A stretch of 64,000 nt of DNA. Origin: Typhlomys cinereus (lineage: Eukaryota > Chordata > Mammalia > Rodentia > Platacanthomyidae). The stretch spans positions 248,001 through 312,000 of the forward strand of contig JALPQD010000242.1 in NCBI GenBank assembly GCA_023101885.1, read 5' to 3'. Positions within the stretch are counted from its first letter, which is position 1. The number at the start of each line of letters is the position of its first letter. Below, piece after piece: positions 48,617 through 60,758 of this stretch. Below the pieces are notes generated by a model, which worked only from the letters and a program-made list of their open reading frames with translations, did no database searches and was not told the DNA's origin. Position numbers and translations under genes: made by a program.

Positions 48617-51600
48617 GACGACTTTTAGCTCTCTGTTACCATTATGAGCTCTCAATGACCTCTGTGAGGTATGAGCACTATGAGTTTTCTATGACAACTC
48701 TGAGCTCTCTGTGACCATTATGAGATGTCCATGACCACTGTGAGCTCTCTGTGAGCAGTATGACCTATGTCCACAGTGAGTGCCCCTGAACACTATGAGC
48801 TATGACTACTTTTATGTCTTTATGACCACTATGACCTGTGACTGCTGTGAGTTCTCTATGTCCATTATGAACTCTCTATGACCACTATGAGCTATGAATA
48901 CTGTGAGCTCTTCATGACTATTATGAGCTTTGACCCCTGTCATCTCTCTATGACCACTATGAGCAATAGCCACTGAGAGCTGTCAATGGCATCTGTGAGG
49001 CTTTAGAACTAGGCACACTCTATGACAACTGTAAGTTCTCTATCACCACTGTGAGCTATGACCACTGTGTGATCATTCTGACCACTAAGTGCTATGACTA
49101 CAGTGAACTCTTGTCTATTATGAGCTCTCTATGATTACTGTGAGCTGTGACCAGAGTGAGATCTCTACCAGTATGATCTATGACCACTGTGAACTCTCTA
49201 TGACCTCTAAAAAACTCTCTATGCCAAGTAGTAGCTGTGAATATTGTGAGCTTTCTGTGATTGCTATGAATTATGACCACTGTGATCTTTTTATCACCAC
49301 TTTCAGCTATGACCACTGTGAGCTCTCTATGACCACTATAATCTCTGTGTGACAAATATGAGGTATAACCACTGTGAGCTCCCTATGACCACTATGATTT
49401 ATGACCACTCTTAGCTCTGAATTTTGAGGTCTCAAGGATTATTATAAGTGGTTTATGATAACTGTGACCTATGACCACTATGAGCTCACTATGACCGCAT
49501 TGAGTTAGGACCACTATGCCTCTCAATGGTCTCTGTGAACTATGACCACTATGAGTTCTGTATGAAAACTGTGATCTATAACCACTGTGCCCTCCTATGA
49601 CCACTATGAGCTATAACCACTGTGATCTCTCTATGCCCACTATAATCTATGACCACTATGATCTTTATTAGAGTACTGTGAGCTCTCTATGACAATTATG
49701 ATCAAAAACCAGTGTGAGTTCTCTATGTCCACTATGAGCTATGACCATTATGAACTGTAAATGATCTCTGTAAACTATGACCACCGTTAGCTCTCTATGA
49801 AGACTATGATTTCTCTATGACCACTGTGACTTGTTTATGGCCACTTGAGCTCTCCATATGAGCACTAGATTTATAACAACTATGAGCTATTTATGACCAC
49901 TATGAGCTCTGATCACTGTGAAGTCTTTATGTCTTGTATGTGCTAGGACCATTATGAGCTCTCTATGTCCATTTTGAACTCTCTATGTACATTGAGAGTT
50001 AGGACTACTGTGGGCTCTCTCTGACTCCTGTACCTCTCTGTGAGAAATGCGATCTATGACCAATGTAAGCTCTCTATGAGCTTACATTATGAGATATAAC
50101 CACTGTGACGTCTTTGTGTCCATGATCTATGAACACTGTGAGCTCTCAATGATGACTGCAAGTTCTTTATGACCATTATGAACTATGACCATTGTGAAGT
50201 CCCCATTTCTTCTAATATGTATGACCAATGTGAGCTCTCATTGTCCATTATGTGCTGTCTGTGATCATTCTGAGCTCTCTACTACCATTAATATCTGTTA
50301 CCACCGTGTGATCTCTGTGGTATTTTATTGTCCATTTTAAACTCTCTATTACCACTATGAGTTGTGACCACTTTGAGTTCTGTATGACCACTATGAACTA
50401 TGAACTTTATGATTTCTCTATGAGCACTGTGAGCTCTCTATGTGCCCTATGAGCTATGACCACTATGAACTCTCTATGAGAACTATGAGTTATGACCCCT
50501 GTGAACTCTCTATGTCCATGATGATCTATGATTACTGTGAGCTCTCTATGGTCTCTATGACCTCTCTATGATGACTGTGTTATGAACACTGTGATCTCTT
50601 CATCACCATGATCAATTATGACCACTTTGTGCGTCTATGCCAATTTTGAGTTCTCTATGACAACTGTTAGCTCTGACCAATGTAAAGCTCTATGACCACT
50701 ATGAGCTTTAACCACTGTGAGCTCCCTATGACCACTGTGAGCTCTCTTTGAGCATTTTATGCTCGCTATGACCATTGTGATCTCTCTATGACCACTATGA
50801 GCTATGACCACTGTGAGCTCTCTATGAGCTATGAGCACTGTGAACTCTCAATTTCCATCATTAGTTTTCTATGATCACTGTGATGTATGATCACTATGAG
50901 CTCTATATGTCCACTCTGTGCTCTCTATGAGTCCTGTCAGCTATGATCACTGTGAGCTCTCTGTGATCACTGTGAGCAATGACCACTAAGATTTCTCAAT
51001 GATCTCGGTGAACTACGAGACTATGTGCACTGCATGAAAACTGAGTGCTCTCTATGACCATTGTGAGCTCTAAATATCCGCTGTGTGCTATGTTCACTGC
51101 CATCTCTATGATCACTGTGAACAATGACCACTAAAATTTCTCAATGATCTCTGTAAGCTATGAGCACTATGTGCACTGCGTGAAAACTGAATGCTCTCTA
51201 TGACCATTGTGAGTTCTAATATATGCTGTGTGCTGTGTTCACTGTGATCTCTATGACCACTATGAGCTATGACCCTCTGAACTCTCTATGTCCATTTTGA
51301 GCTATCTATGGTCCTCGTGAGCCATTACCACTGTAAGCTGTCTATGACCATTATGAGCTATAGCCACTGTGAATACTCTGTGAACACTGTGAGCTTTATA
51401 TGACCACTATGAGTTATGATAACTGTGGGACCTCTTTGACTACTATGAGCTATAACTACTGTGAGCTCTTTGTGACCACTATGAACTATGACCACTGTGA
51501 GCACTCTATCTCCTTTTTGAGTGATCTATGACTACTGTGAGCTGTGACAACTGTGAACTCTCTATGACCACTATGAGCTATGATCTCTGTTAGCACCATA

Positions 51601-52092
51601 TGACTACTATGAACTACGACCATCATTAGCTCTCTGTCACCACTATAGAATATGACTTCTCTATGATGATTGAGTTCTCTCTGACCACTGAGAGCTATGA
51701 ACACTGTGAGCTATCTATGACCACTTTGAGCTCTTCATGACCACTGTGAAATATGTATGACCACTGTGATCTCTCCATGAAGACAATGACCTACGACCAC
51801 TGTGAGTGCTCTATGACCACTATGATCTTTGTCCACTGTGAGCTCTGCATGACCACTATAAACTGTGACCACTGTGAACTTTCTATGTCCATTGTGAGTT
51901 CTTTATAACCACTGTGAGCTACGACTACTGTGAACTCTCTGTCACCACAATGAGCTCTCTATGTCCACTATGAGCTATGGCCACTGTGAGTCCTCTATAA
52001 CCACTATGAGATATCACCGCTATGAACTTTCTATGGCCACTATACGCTGTCTATGTAGACTATGAGCTATGACTACTGTGAGCGCTCTATAA
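48617..52092 (+). repeat. Satellite S2, forward block 4
   Basis: Forward S2 with the usual 20/16-bp units. It contains a longer repeated block at 50965-51253. No gene is seen. Confidence 0.95.
50965..51253 (+). repeat. Tandem 145-bp higher-order unit in S2
   Basis: The block beginning GATCACTGTGAGCAATGACC at 50965 recurs at 51110 with the same series of odd variants (ACTAAGATTTCTCAATGATC, TGTGCACTGC, GAAAACTGA). The copies differ at about ten percent of sites or fewer, unlike unrelated neighbours. Confidence 0.8.
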
Positions 52093-52471
52093 GGATGTTG
52101 CAGTCCGCCTGCATGGTTGCTGATAAATGACCATTACACACCTTAAGGGAACAAGAAGTTTACTTTCTTACAACAGTCCAGTTACAGTTCATAGTCCAGC
52201 TTGACAGGAGAGCAAGCACCAACACCAGGGCTGAGGGAACTGGCCACACCATCACTGCATAATGGCTGAGAGATGGACAATCCTTATTTGCCAGACAGGC
52301 ATGTCTGACCAAGTATTCAGAAGGATGCCCACTCTCTCAACCAGCTCTCTGATTTATCCACGGCCTAATCCCATCCAGCATGGGGTGGGTCTTCCCTACC
52401 AGCTGGACAATCTCCTTCAGGTTTGCTCTGGGCTTAACCATCAACTCTCTACAACTGTGTCCAGAGCTCTG
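52093..52471 (-). mobile_element. URR1-like dispersed repeat, 5'-truncated copy
   Basis: Its reverse complement matches 61850-62232. Shared landmarks are AAGCCCAGAGCAAACCTG, GGAGATTGTC, GAGAGCTGGTTGAGA, AGACATGC and the end ATCAGCAACCAT, then GACTGCAACA. The layout resembles rodent URR1 (a non-autonomous hAT-type family): near-terminal AATAAA-like signal, GGAGATTGTCT stretch, ACTGTAAC before the tail. That name is from memory and unverified. The open frames across it have no support. Confidence 0.6.
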
Positions 52472-52921
52472 CGACCTATGAATATTTTGAGCTATCTATG
52501 ATATTGTGATTTCTCTATGATCACTGTGAGCTATAATCACTTTGAGATCTCTATAACCATTATGAGCTATGACCCTTATGTCATCTCTATAACTATTATG
52601 AGCTATGATTGCTTTGAAATCTTATTCTCCATTATGAGCTCTCTATGACTATTATGAGCTCTCTAGCACTACTATAATCTAATACCACTCTGAACTGTTT
52701 GTAATCACTATGAGCTATGAACATTGTGAGCTCTCTATGTCCGCTGTGAGCTATGCCCTCTGTGAGCTCTTTATGACATTACAAGCTCTCTAAGTCCTCT
52801 GTGAGCTATGACCAATATGAGCTCTCAATAACCTCTGTGTGCTGTGAGAACTATGAGTTCCCTATCACACTGTGAGCTCTCTATGACTACTGCAAAGTCT
52901 CTATGACCACTGTGAGCTCTC
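52472..52921 (+). repeat. Satellite S2, forward block 5
   Basis: Short S2 stretch between two insertions. No other content. Confidence 0.9.
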
Positions 52922-52927
52922 AATGAC
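52922..52927. repeat. Target-site duplication AATGAC, left copy
   Basis: Perfect match to 55610-55615 on the far side of the family B element. Confidence 0.8.
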
Positions 52928-53358
52928 TGTAGTGTCCACTCACCCATGGCATGGTGTGTTTCAGCCCACTCACACACTCATTCACACAATTTCACAACCT
53001 GCTGCTGCGACGAAACAGCAAGATCAGTTGTCCCTGCCTCCGCCTGAACTTCCCAGAGACTCGACAATGGGACAGGGAGTTTGCCAGGGCAAAAAGTTTA
53101 TTGGGGGGAGAAAAGGAACTTATATAAACAAAGGACCCCAGAGCTGGAAATGGGCAGCCAATTGTGTCAAAGATCAAGACAACCTTCAGGTGCTAATGGT
53201 CAAGTTCAATGCCACTCAGCACAGGAGGCAGGTAGATATCTACAAGCCAATCAGGTCTGCAATGTGATCAAGGTATGCCCAAGACCCTTGCCCTCAGCGC
53301 CATCTTTAGTCCCATGTGCTCGGCCATGCCCTGGGGCAAATCCTGGGTGGGCCCAACA
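52928..53358 (-). mobile_element. 3' LTR of the family B element, 431 bp
   Basis: Minus strand starts TGTTGGGCCCACCCAGG and ends GGACACTACA. It carries TATATAAGTTCC (complement near 53120) and AATAAAC (complement near 53097). Plus-strand frames here are shadows. Confidence 0.88.
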
Positions 53359-53371
53359 TCTTCCCCTTTTT

Positions 53372-54250
53372 GTTTTAGCAGAGACTATATTTTACAATTA
53401 ATTATACATATCCAATGTCCCCCCCCAGCAAGCCCTGCCTGGGTGGCTGCAGGCCCTATCCTCAGACCTTCCCTAGGGCCAGGAGAATGATAGGCAAATG
53501 TGGCCCCAGGGATAAGCTTCCTGTTGTCCTTGAGAAGTTGGGATTCTATGAGTAACCAAATTCCTGCTTAATCAGATAATTGAAACAAATTTGAATATGT
53601 GAAGCTTAATTCTTAATCTCAACCCCTGAGGCTCAATGTCTTCTCTATAGCACAGAAAAAGTGCAATGTATAACATTTTCCTTTAACCATTTCTAGTTCT
53701 TAATCTTTTTATAAGCCCAACATTCCATAAACCTTTATAGCATACTTTAACACCCTTTTAAGCAACCAACTCAAACCTCCTGTATGCATTTTAATTTTAA
53801 GTGAAATTTCTTATCCTATAAACCTTATTTAAAACCTTATATACATTCAAGTACCATACATATTTTCTCTATGCTTTCTTTATCCTCCTTGATAGTTTTA
53901 CACATGTGAAAACAACCTTCCCTAGGTAAAAACACCATTTTTTTCTCTTATGAGAAGCTTTATGAAAATCAAGATATTTTAATCAGTAAGTACTTAGGCC
54001 TTTTGATGGTAATATTTAAATGTGCACATGCATTTAAATAGGACATGCCAAATAATGAACAAAGTCAAAACCAAAATATGATTCTAAGTGTGCAATAACC
54101 TAAAGTGGCCACATAAAACACACATATTTATAGGGAATTCAAATAGCCAAATAAGTCAGAGCCTTTTAAAAGTAACTCTCATCCCAGGCAACATACAGAG
54201 AGAAGTTCTCACCCATATGCATAGGTAACTTGAGGGATCTGTACGTCAGC
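53372..54250 (-). mobile_element. A/T-rich non-coding internal region of family B
   Basis: No coding frame. 53980-54125 matches the family A internal segment (AAGTACTTAGGCCTTT, ATTTAAATGTGCACATGCA, GACATGCCAAA, AAAGTGGCCACA). Confidence 0.7.
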
Positions 54251-54342
54251 CTCCTCTCCTACTCCCCTCCTCTCCACTCTAGCCTGCTGGGGGCCCATTT
54301 GGCACGGATTTGGGATAGGTTTCTGTGAAGGTGATGGGAGGT

Positions 54343-54359
54343 TTTTTTTTTTTTTTTTT
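54343..54359. repeat. Homopolymer T run (A run on the element's sense strand)
   Basis: An uninterrupted run of about 17 T's at the edge of the G/C-rich segment. Confidence 0.85.
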
Positions 54360-54880
54360 GAACCGTTTCCACCCCCTTTCCCCTTGCATTCTCTTTCCCA
54401 TCACCCATTTTTCCACCCGCCAGGACTCTTTCCCCTGTTGGGATGAGCAGGCAGCTCCTCCGGCAAGCATTTTGCTCTGCACATGTGCGTGGCCTCCTTG
54501 CCCCTGCCATGGCCGCCGGTGCTTGTCACAGCCTTGTTTTCATGAACCTCCGCTCCAGGGCGAGCTACCTCAGCGTCCTGGGTAGCTTCCCCCCCTCACC
54601 CCAGCGGCTCCGCCCTGGTCCCGCCCAGCTCCACACCAATGCAGCTCCTTGGCTGAGCCCCCTGCGGGGCGCCCGGAATGGCTTGTTGGCTCCAAGCCCC
54701 CTGGAGCTGAGCTGTGAGTCCAGGGTGTCTCTTGCTCCTGGGGCGCCCCCTAGAATCCACAGATTAGGAGTGGCCCGCTCTTCCTTCTCTACCTGCTCCA
54801 CCTGCAGTCCCTTGGTTGGATCCGGAGGGAAAGCTTTCTTGAGTGTGGCCACCATGGAATGAAAATCCAAAGGCAATCTC
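54360..54880 (-). other. G/C-rich segment inside family B, origin unclear
   Basis: About 500 bp of G/C-rich, CpG-containing sequence in an otherwise A/T-rich element. Frames open on both strands (plus 54443-54862, 139 codons; minus 54876-54565, 103 codons), as expected of G/C-rich DNA. The minus frame sits where gag would be but has no recognisable Gag motif. It lies next to an A run in element sense, so capture of a processed host transcript is possible. No counterpart is seen in family A. Confidence 0.4.
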
Positions 54881-55147
54881 TTAAAATTTTCTTCTTACTC
54901 TCTGGCTAGATTCTGTATCTTATTCCACATGTCCTATGAGTAAAATATTCAACGTTCGGGCAAATGGAGCCAACTCATGGGCTGCTTCCCACACTCGGCA
55001 ATGTGGGGCTCTGGGATTTCAAAACCATGATTCTTTTAATACATAGCTCAGTGCTGGTGGCACTGGGTCAATATAAAACGTGTTCCCCATAATCAGAGGC
55101 AGACCTCATCTTGGAATCCTTGATTAGCTTTGTCAGGTTCAGAAATT
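54881..55147 (-). mobile_element. Leader of the family B element
   Basis: Sequence between the primer site and the G/C-rich segment. A minus-strand ATG at about 55090-55088 begins a short interrupted frame; no identifiable product. Confidence 0.5.
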
Positions 55148-55166
55148 GTCCCAGGTTCGGGCCCCA
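55148..55166 (-). other. Primer binding site of family B, tRNA-Lys3-like
   Basis: Minus strand reads TGGGGCCCGAACCTGGGAC three bases after the LTR end. It is close to the known Lys3 primer site (TGGCGCCCGAACAGGGAC), with one substitution and a two-for-one change. tRNA-Phe is a weaker alternative. Confidence 0.6.
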
Positions 55167-55169
55167 GTT

Positions 55170-55609
55170 TGTAGTGTCCACTCACCCATCGCGTGGCATG
55201 TTTCAGCCCACTCACACACTCATTCATTTGATCGTACAGCCTGCTGCTGTGATGAAACAGCAAGATCAGCTTTCCCCGCCTCTGCCTCAACTTCCCAGAG
55301 ACTCGACATCGGGACAGGGAGTTTGCAGGGCAAAAACCTCAAGTTTATTGGGGGGAGAAAAGGAACTTATATAGACAAAGGACCCCAGAGCTGGAAACAG
55401 GCAGCCAATTGTGTCAAAGATCAAGACAATCTTCAGGTGCTAATGGTCAAGTTCAATGCCACTCAGCACAGGAGGCAGGTAGATATCTACAGGCCAATCA
55501 GGGCTCTCTGCAATGTGATCAGGTTATGCCCAAGACCCTTGCCCTCAGTGCTATCTTTAGTCCCATGTGCTCAGCCATGCCCTGAGGCAAATCCTGGGCA
55601 GGCCCAACA
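55170..55609 (-). mobile_element. 5' LTR of the family B element, 440 bp
   Basis: Minus strand starts TGTTGGGCCTGCCCAGG, identical over 17 bases to the solo LTR at 27786, and ends ACTACA. TATA and AATAAA complements lie near 55367 and 55342. Confidence 0.88.
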
Positions 55610-55615
55610 AATGAC
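55610..55615. repeat. Target-site duplication AATGAC, right copy
   Basis: Perfect match to 52922-52927. Confidence 0.8.
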
Positions 55616-58600
55616 CACTATGAGCTTTCAAGGATCTCAGACTTTGAACTCTCTCTGAGCACTATAACCTATGACAACTGGAGCTCTCAGTGACCACTAT
55701 GAGCTATGATTACTGTGTCATCTCTATGACCACTATTAGCTATTATCACTGTGAGCTCTTATTGTCCATTATAAGGTCCTTATGACAACTGTGAGCTGTG
55801 ACCACTGTGAGCTTTCTATAACAACTAGCAGCTATGTTCTCTGTGTTCTCTCTGTGACCACTGTGAGTTCTCTCTGATATATATGATATATAACACTCTG
55901 AACTCTCTGTCACCACTATGAACTATGAACACTGTGAGCTCTCTATGTCCACTGTGAGCTATGACCAATGTGAGTACTGCATGGCCACCATTAGCTCTCT
56001 ATGAGCACTAGGAGCTATGACCACTGTTAGCACTCTCTGACGACACTGTGACCTCTTTATGATCACTTTGAGCTCAAGCACTCTATGACCACTGTGAGCA
56101 CTTTATGACCACTGTGAGCTTTCTATGAGCTCTGTGTTGTATGACCAATGTGAGTTCTGTATGACCACTGTGAGCTTTTACTGACCACTATGAGCTATAA
56201 CCCTCATGAGTTCTGTATGTCCATGATGACTCTATGTCATCTATGATGTCTCTATGACTATTGTTTGCTATGACCACTGTGAAGTTTTTATGATAATTAT
56301 GAACTCTCTATGACCACTGTGAGCTCTCAATGACCATATGAGCTGTGAGTACTGTGAGCTCTTTATGGCCATTATAAGCTCTCTATGACTGCTCTGAGCT
56401 ATGACTTCTGTGACTACTCTATGACCACTATGATCAATAACCACTATTAGCTCTCCACCACTATGAGCTAAGATCAACTTGATTTCTCTGTGGAGATTAT
56501 GAGTTTTCTGTGACCACTGTGAACTATGACCACTGTGAGCTCTCTATAATCACTATGAGCTATGAAGACTGTGAGATATCTATAATCAATGTGATCTATC
56601 TATTACCACTATGAGCTATGATCCCGAGAGATTTCTTTGACCATGATGAGCTCTCTATGAGCACTATGATCTATGATGACTGTGAGCTCTTTATGACCAC
56701 TATGAGCTCTTTAGGACCACTCTGTGCTCTTTATGACCACTATAATCTATGACCATTATGAGCTCTGTATGACAACTCTGAGCTAGGACCACTGTGAGCT
56801 CTCTACCTCCATTATGAGCTCTCTATGAGCACTGTAGGTCATAAAGACTACGAGCTCCTTAATATCTCTGTGAAATGTGACCACTATGAGCTCTTTATTA
56901 TAACTGTGTGCTCTCTTTGACTACTGTGAACTGTGTATGACCACTTGGTGCTCTCAATCAAACGAGCTCTCTATGACCACTGTCAACTCTCTATGACTAT
57001 TGGGAGTTTTCTATGACCACAGTAAGCTTTCTATAAGCACCATAACCTATGACCAATATGAATTCTCTATGTCCGTTATGAACTATGAACACTGGAACTC
57101 TGCATGACCACTGTGAGCTCGCTATGAACACTGTAGGCTTTCTATGAGCTCTGTGACCTATGACCAATGTGAGCCTGTATGACCACTATGTGCTGTGACC
57201 ACTCTGAGCTCATCCCGACCACTATGAGCTATAACCTACATGAGCTCTCTATGACTCCTGTTTGCTCTGACAACTGTGAAATCTTTATGACAACTTAGAG
57301 CTCTCTAGGACCACTCTGAGTTGTCTATGAACACAATGAACTATGACCACTGTGTGTTGTTTATGATCACTGTGAGCTCTCTGTGACCACTGTGAGCTCT
57401 CTATGAGCACTATGAACCATGATTACCTATCTAAGACTACTATGAGCTATGAAGACTCTTGGTTCTTCATGACTACTATGAGCTTTGAGCACTATCATCT
57501 CTCTGTGTCCAGTATGAGCTCTCTATGTCCACAGTGAGCTATTGCCACTGTGAGCTCTCTATGAACACTGTTAGGCCTCTATGACCCCTGTGAGCTATGA
57601 TCACCATGAGCGCTATCTAACCCCTATGAGTTATGACCACTGTGAGTACTCTGTGACCACGGTGAACTATGACCTCTGTATGATGTGCATGACCACTAAG
57701 AGCTATGATCACTTTGAGCTCTAATTGTCTATTATGAGCTCCCTACGACCTTTGTACGCTTTAACCACTGTGAGCGCTCTGACCACTATGATCTATAACT
57801 ATTGTGAATCCTCTATGACCAGTATATGTTCTCTATGACCACTATGAGCTTTGATCATGGTGAGTTTTCTATGTCCTTTATGAGCTCTCTATGGCCATCT
57901 GTGAGCTATGACCACTGTGAGGTCTCTATGACCCCTGTGAGCTATGAACATTGTGAGCTCTCTATGATCGATATGAGTTATCACTACTGTATGATGTCTT
58001 TGACCACTATGAGCTCTGTATGACTACTATGAGCTGTGAACACTGTGAGCTCTTCGTGACCACTGTGAGCTTTGAGCATTGTGAGTTCTCTATGTCAATT
58101 AAGAGCTCTGTATGATCACTGTGATCTAAGACCACCATAATCTCTCCAACACAACTATAAGCTATGATAAATTTGAACTCTCTATTATGATTATGAGTTC
58201 TCTATGACCACTGAAAGATATTACCACTCCAAGATCTCTGTGATCATGATGAATTATGAATATTGTGAGCTCTCTATGAAAATTATGAGTTATGACCACT
58301 GTGAGCTCTTTATAAGCACTATGAACTATGACCACCATTAGATCTCTATGACCTCTTTGACCTCTGTATGACTACTGTGAACTCTGTATTATCAATATGA
58401 GCTCTCTATGACCATTATGAGCTCTGTTTGACACCTATGACCTATAACTCCTGTGAGCTCTTTATGACCACTATGTGCTATGACTACTGTGAGTTCTCTA
58501 TGTCCACTGTGAGCTATATCCACTGTGAGCTCTTTGTGTCCACTATGAGCTATGACCACTCTGACCTCTGTGAGCTATAACTAATATGAGTTCTCTAAAG

Positions 58601-60418
58601 CCACTTTGAAATCTCTCTGACCACTGAGATCTTTCTCTGACCAATTTGAGCTCTCTATAACCACTGTGAGCTCTCTTTGACCACTGTGAGCTTTTTGTCC
58701 CCACCTTTAGTTATTACCACTGTGAGCTATGACAACTATGAGCTATCTATGACCACTGCAAGCTCTCTAAGAGCACTCTAAGTTCCTCATGTTGAGTGTG
58801 AGCTCTCTATGACTATGATGGCTTCTCTATGATCTTTATGAGGTATGAGCACTGAGAGCTATGATCACTCTGATTTCTCCATAATGACTCTGATTTCTCC
58901 ATGACCACTATGACCTCTTCATGAGCTATGACCATCGTAAGCTATCTATGACCATTATAAAGCTATAGCCACTGTATGCTCTCTTTTACCAGTGTGAGTT
59001 TCTGTGATCACTGTGAACTATGAGCAGTGTGATCTATGACCACCATAAGCTCTCTATGTCCACTAGAGCAATGACCTCTGTGAGTTCTATATGTACATAT
59101 ACATATATGTATATGAGCTCTCTATGGCCACTATGAGTTATGAGCACTATGACTACGTTAACTCCCTATGACAACTGTGAGCACTGTATGACCACAGTAA
59201 GCAATTGATGACTACTGTGAGCGCTCTATGACCACAGTGAACTCTCTATAATCTCTGCAAGCTCTCTATGACCATGGTCAGCACTCCATAACCTCTGAGT
59301 TCTCTATGACCACGATGAGCTGTGACCACTGTAAGCTCTCCATGATAATTCTGAACTCTCTACAATACTACCAGCTAAGAACATTGTGATAGCTCTATGA
59401 CCGTTATGAACTGTCTGTGACCACTGTGAGCCCTCTTTGACAACTGTGAACTCTCTATAATCAGTGGGGGTTCTTTATGATCAGAATGTTCTCTCTATAA
59501 CCACAATGAGCTCTATAGTTGCACTGTGAGTTATTGACCACTGTGAGCTCTGTATGACAACTATGAACTTTCCATAACCACTATGAGTTAAGAATACTTT
59601 GAGCTCTCTATGACCACAATTATCTATGATCACAATGAGCTCACTATCAACACTATAAGCTATGTCCATAGTGACCTCTCTATGACAATTATGAGTTCTC
59701 TATGACTACTGTGAGTTATGACCACTGTGAGTTCTCTATGATCAATATGAGCTGTGACCACTGTGAAATCTCTGTGACCATTATGAGCTCTTTATGACTA
59801 CTATTAGCTATGACTACAGTGAGTTCTCTATAACCACAATGAGATCTCAAAGGCCACTGTAACCTCAATGACAACTATCGGCTCTCTATGACCACTGTCA
59901 TCTCTCTATGAGCATCATGATCTATTACCACTGTGAGCTCCATATTACCAGAGAGAGCCGTGGCCACTTTAAGCTTTCAATGTCCTCTGTGAGTTCTCTC
60001 TGCCCACTGTGAGCTCTTGATGACAACTGTGATGTATCTATGAATACACAGAGATCTCTATGATCAGTGTCACCTCTCTATGACCACTGTCAGGTGTATC
60101 TGACCACTGTGAGTTGCTAGGACCACTATAAGATAATGAACACTGTGAGCTCTCTATGACCACTGTGAGCTCTCTATTTCCACTCTGAGCACTCTGACCA
60201 TTAAGATGTCTCTATTACAACTATAAGCTATAATGACTATTAACTCTCTATGACCATTGGGAGCTCTATATGACCACTGTGACCTATGACCACTGTGAGC
60301 TATGATCACTATGAGGTTTATGTGGCCATTGTAAGCTCTCTGTGATAACTGTGATCTCTCTATGAGCACTATGACCTCTGTATGACCATTTGGAGCTTTC
60401 ACCATTATGAGCTCTCTC
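55616..60418 (+). repeat. Satellite S2, forward block 6
   Basis: Forward S2 units. The only break in pattern is an alternating A/T palindrome at 59096-59115. No gene is seen. Confidence 0.95.
59096..59115. repeat. Perfect 20-bp A/T-rich palindrome
   Basis: CATATACATATATGTATATG equals its own reverse complement and replaces part of an S2 unit. It is probably local slippage of alternating purine-pyrimidine sequence. Confidence 0.8.
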
Positions 60419-60433
60419 TGACCACTATAAGTT
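60419..60433. repeat. SINE target-site duplication, left copy
   Basis: TGACCACTATAAGTT, identical to 60744-60758. The sequence is satellite-like, but a 15-bp exact match flanking a SINE fits L1-driven insertion. Confidence 0.75.
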
Positions 60434-60743
60434 TTTTTAAAATTTTTATTATTATTATTTATTCAATTGTGTGTGTGTGCATATGTATGTGTGTGGGCGC
60501 ATGTGTGTGTGTGTGTGTGTGTGTGTCTGTGTGTGTGTAGAACCACGGATGAATTCGGGAACCACCATGGACGCCTCCACCTCCTTCTGCCCCGGGATTC
60601 ACAGGCTCTGCCCTACCAGGACCCGAAGCTCAGGCCGCCCTCGCTTCTGCCCAGCGTCTATACGTGGGATCTGGAATCCGAACTCAGGACCTCCCACCTG
60701 CAAGGCAGAGGCCTAACCCCTGAGCCACCTATCCAGCCCTCTA
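60434..60743 (-). mobile_element. tRNA-derived SINE, B2-like layout
   Basis: The minus strand starts GGGCTGGATAGGTGGCTCAG, with a pol III A-box-like TGGCTCAGGGGTT (complement 60715-60727) and B-box-like GAGTTCGGATTCC (complement 60673-60685) at tRNA-like spacing. The body is about 130 bp, then a CA-rich stretch (the TG run at about 60466-60538), then an A/T-rich tail. The head resembles rodent B2 and ID-type SINEs but is not the mouse B2 consensus as I remember it. The two plus-strand frames of 114 and 81 codons are translations of the TG repeat and SINE. Confidence 0.8.
60466..60538 (+). repeat. TG/CA microsatellite within the SINE tail
   Basis: Mostly GT dinucleotides with interruptions. 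Its longest clean run is about 60500-60526. Confidence 0.9.
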
Positions 60744-60758
60744 TGACCACTATAAGTT
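60744..60758. repeat. SINE target-site duplication, right copy
   Basis: Identical to 60419-60433. Confidence 0.75.

Larger units (their letters stand above)
52928..55609 (-). mobile_element. Family B LTR element (2.68 kb, two LTRs, no pol)
   Basis: Complete LTR element in minus orientation, bounded by perfect AATGAC duplications. In minus sense: 5' LTR 55609-55170, primer binding site 55166-55148, a short leader, a G/C-rich segment (about 54860-54360), an A/T-rich segment, purine tract AAAAAGGGGAAGA (complement 53359-53371), 3' LTR 53358-52928. By hand count the LTRs differ at roughly 8% of sites. The internal region is 1.8 kb with no enzyme domain, so it is non-autonomous. The A/T-rich part is colinear with family A, although the LTRs are unrelated apart from general features. 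Confidence 0.88.

Noticed and set aside
54443..54862. 139-codon plus frame in the G/C-rich segment
   Set aside because: It is antisense to the element, overlaps a minus frame of similar length and has no recognisable domain.
55146..55658. 170-codon plus frame
   Set aside because: It is antisense to the family B LTR and runs into satellite. The other LTR does not keep the same frame.
60666..60740. tRNA gene on the minus strand (A and B boxes)
   Set aside because: It is fused to a SINE body and A/T-rich tail with 15-bp insertion duplications. No clean cloverleaf is expected.
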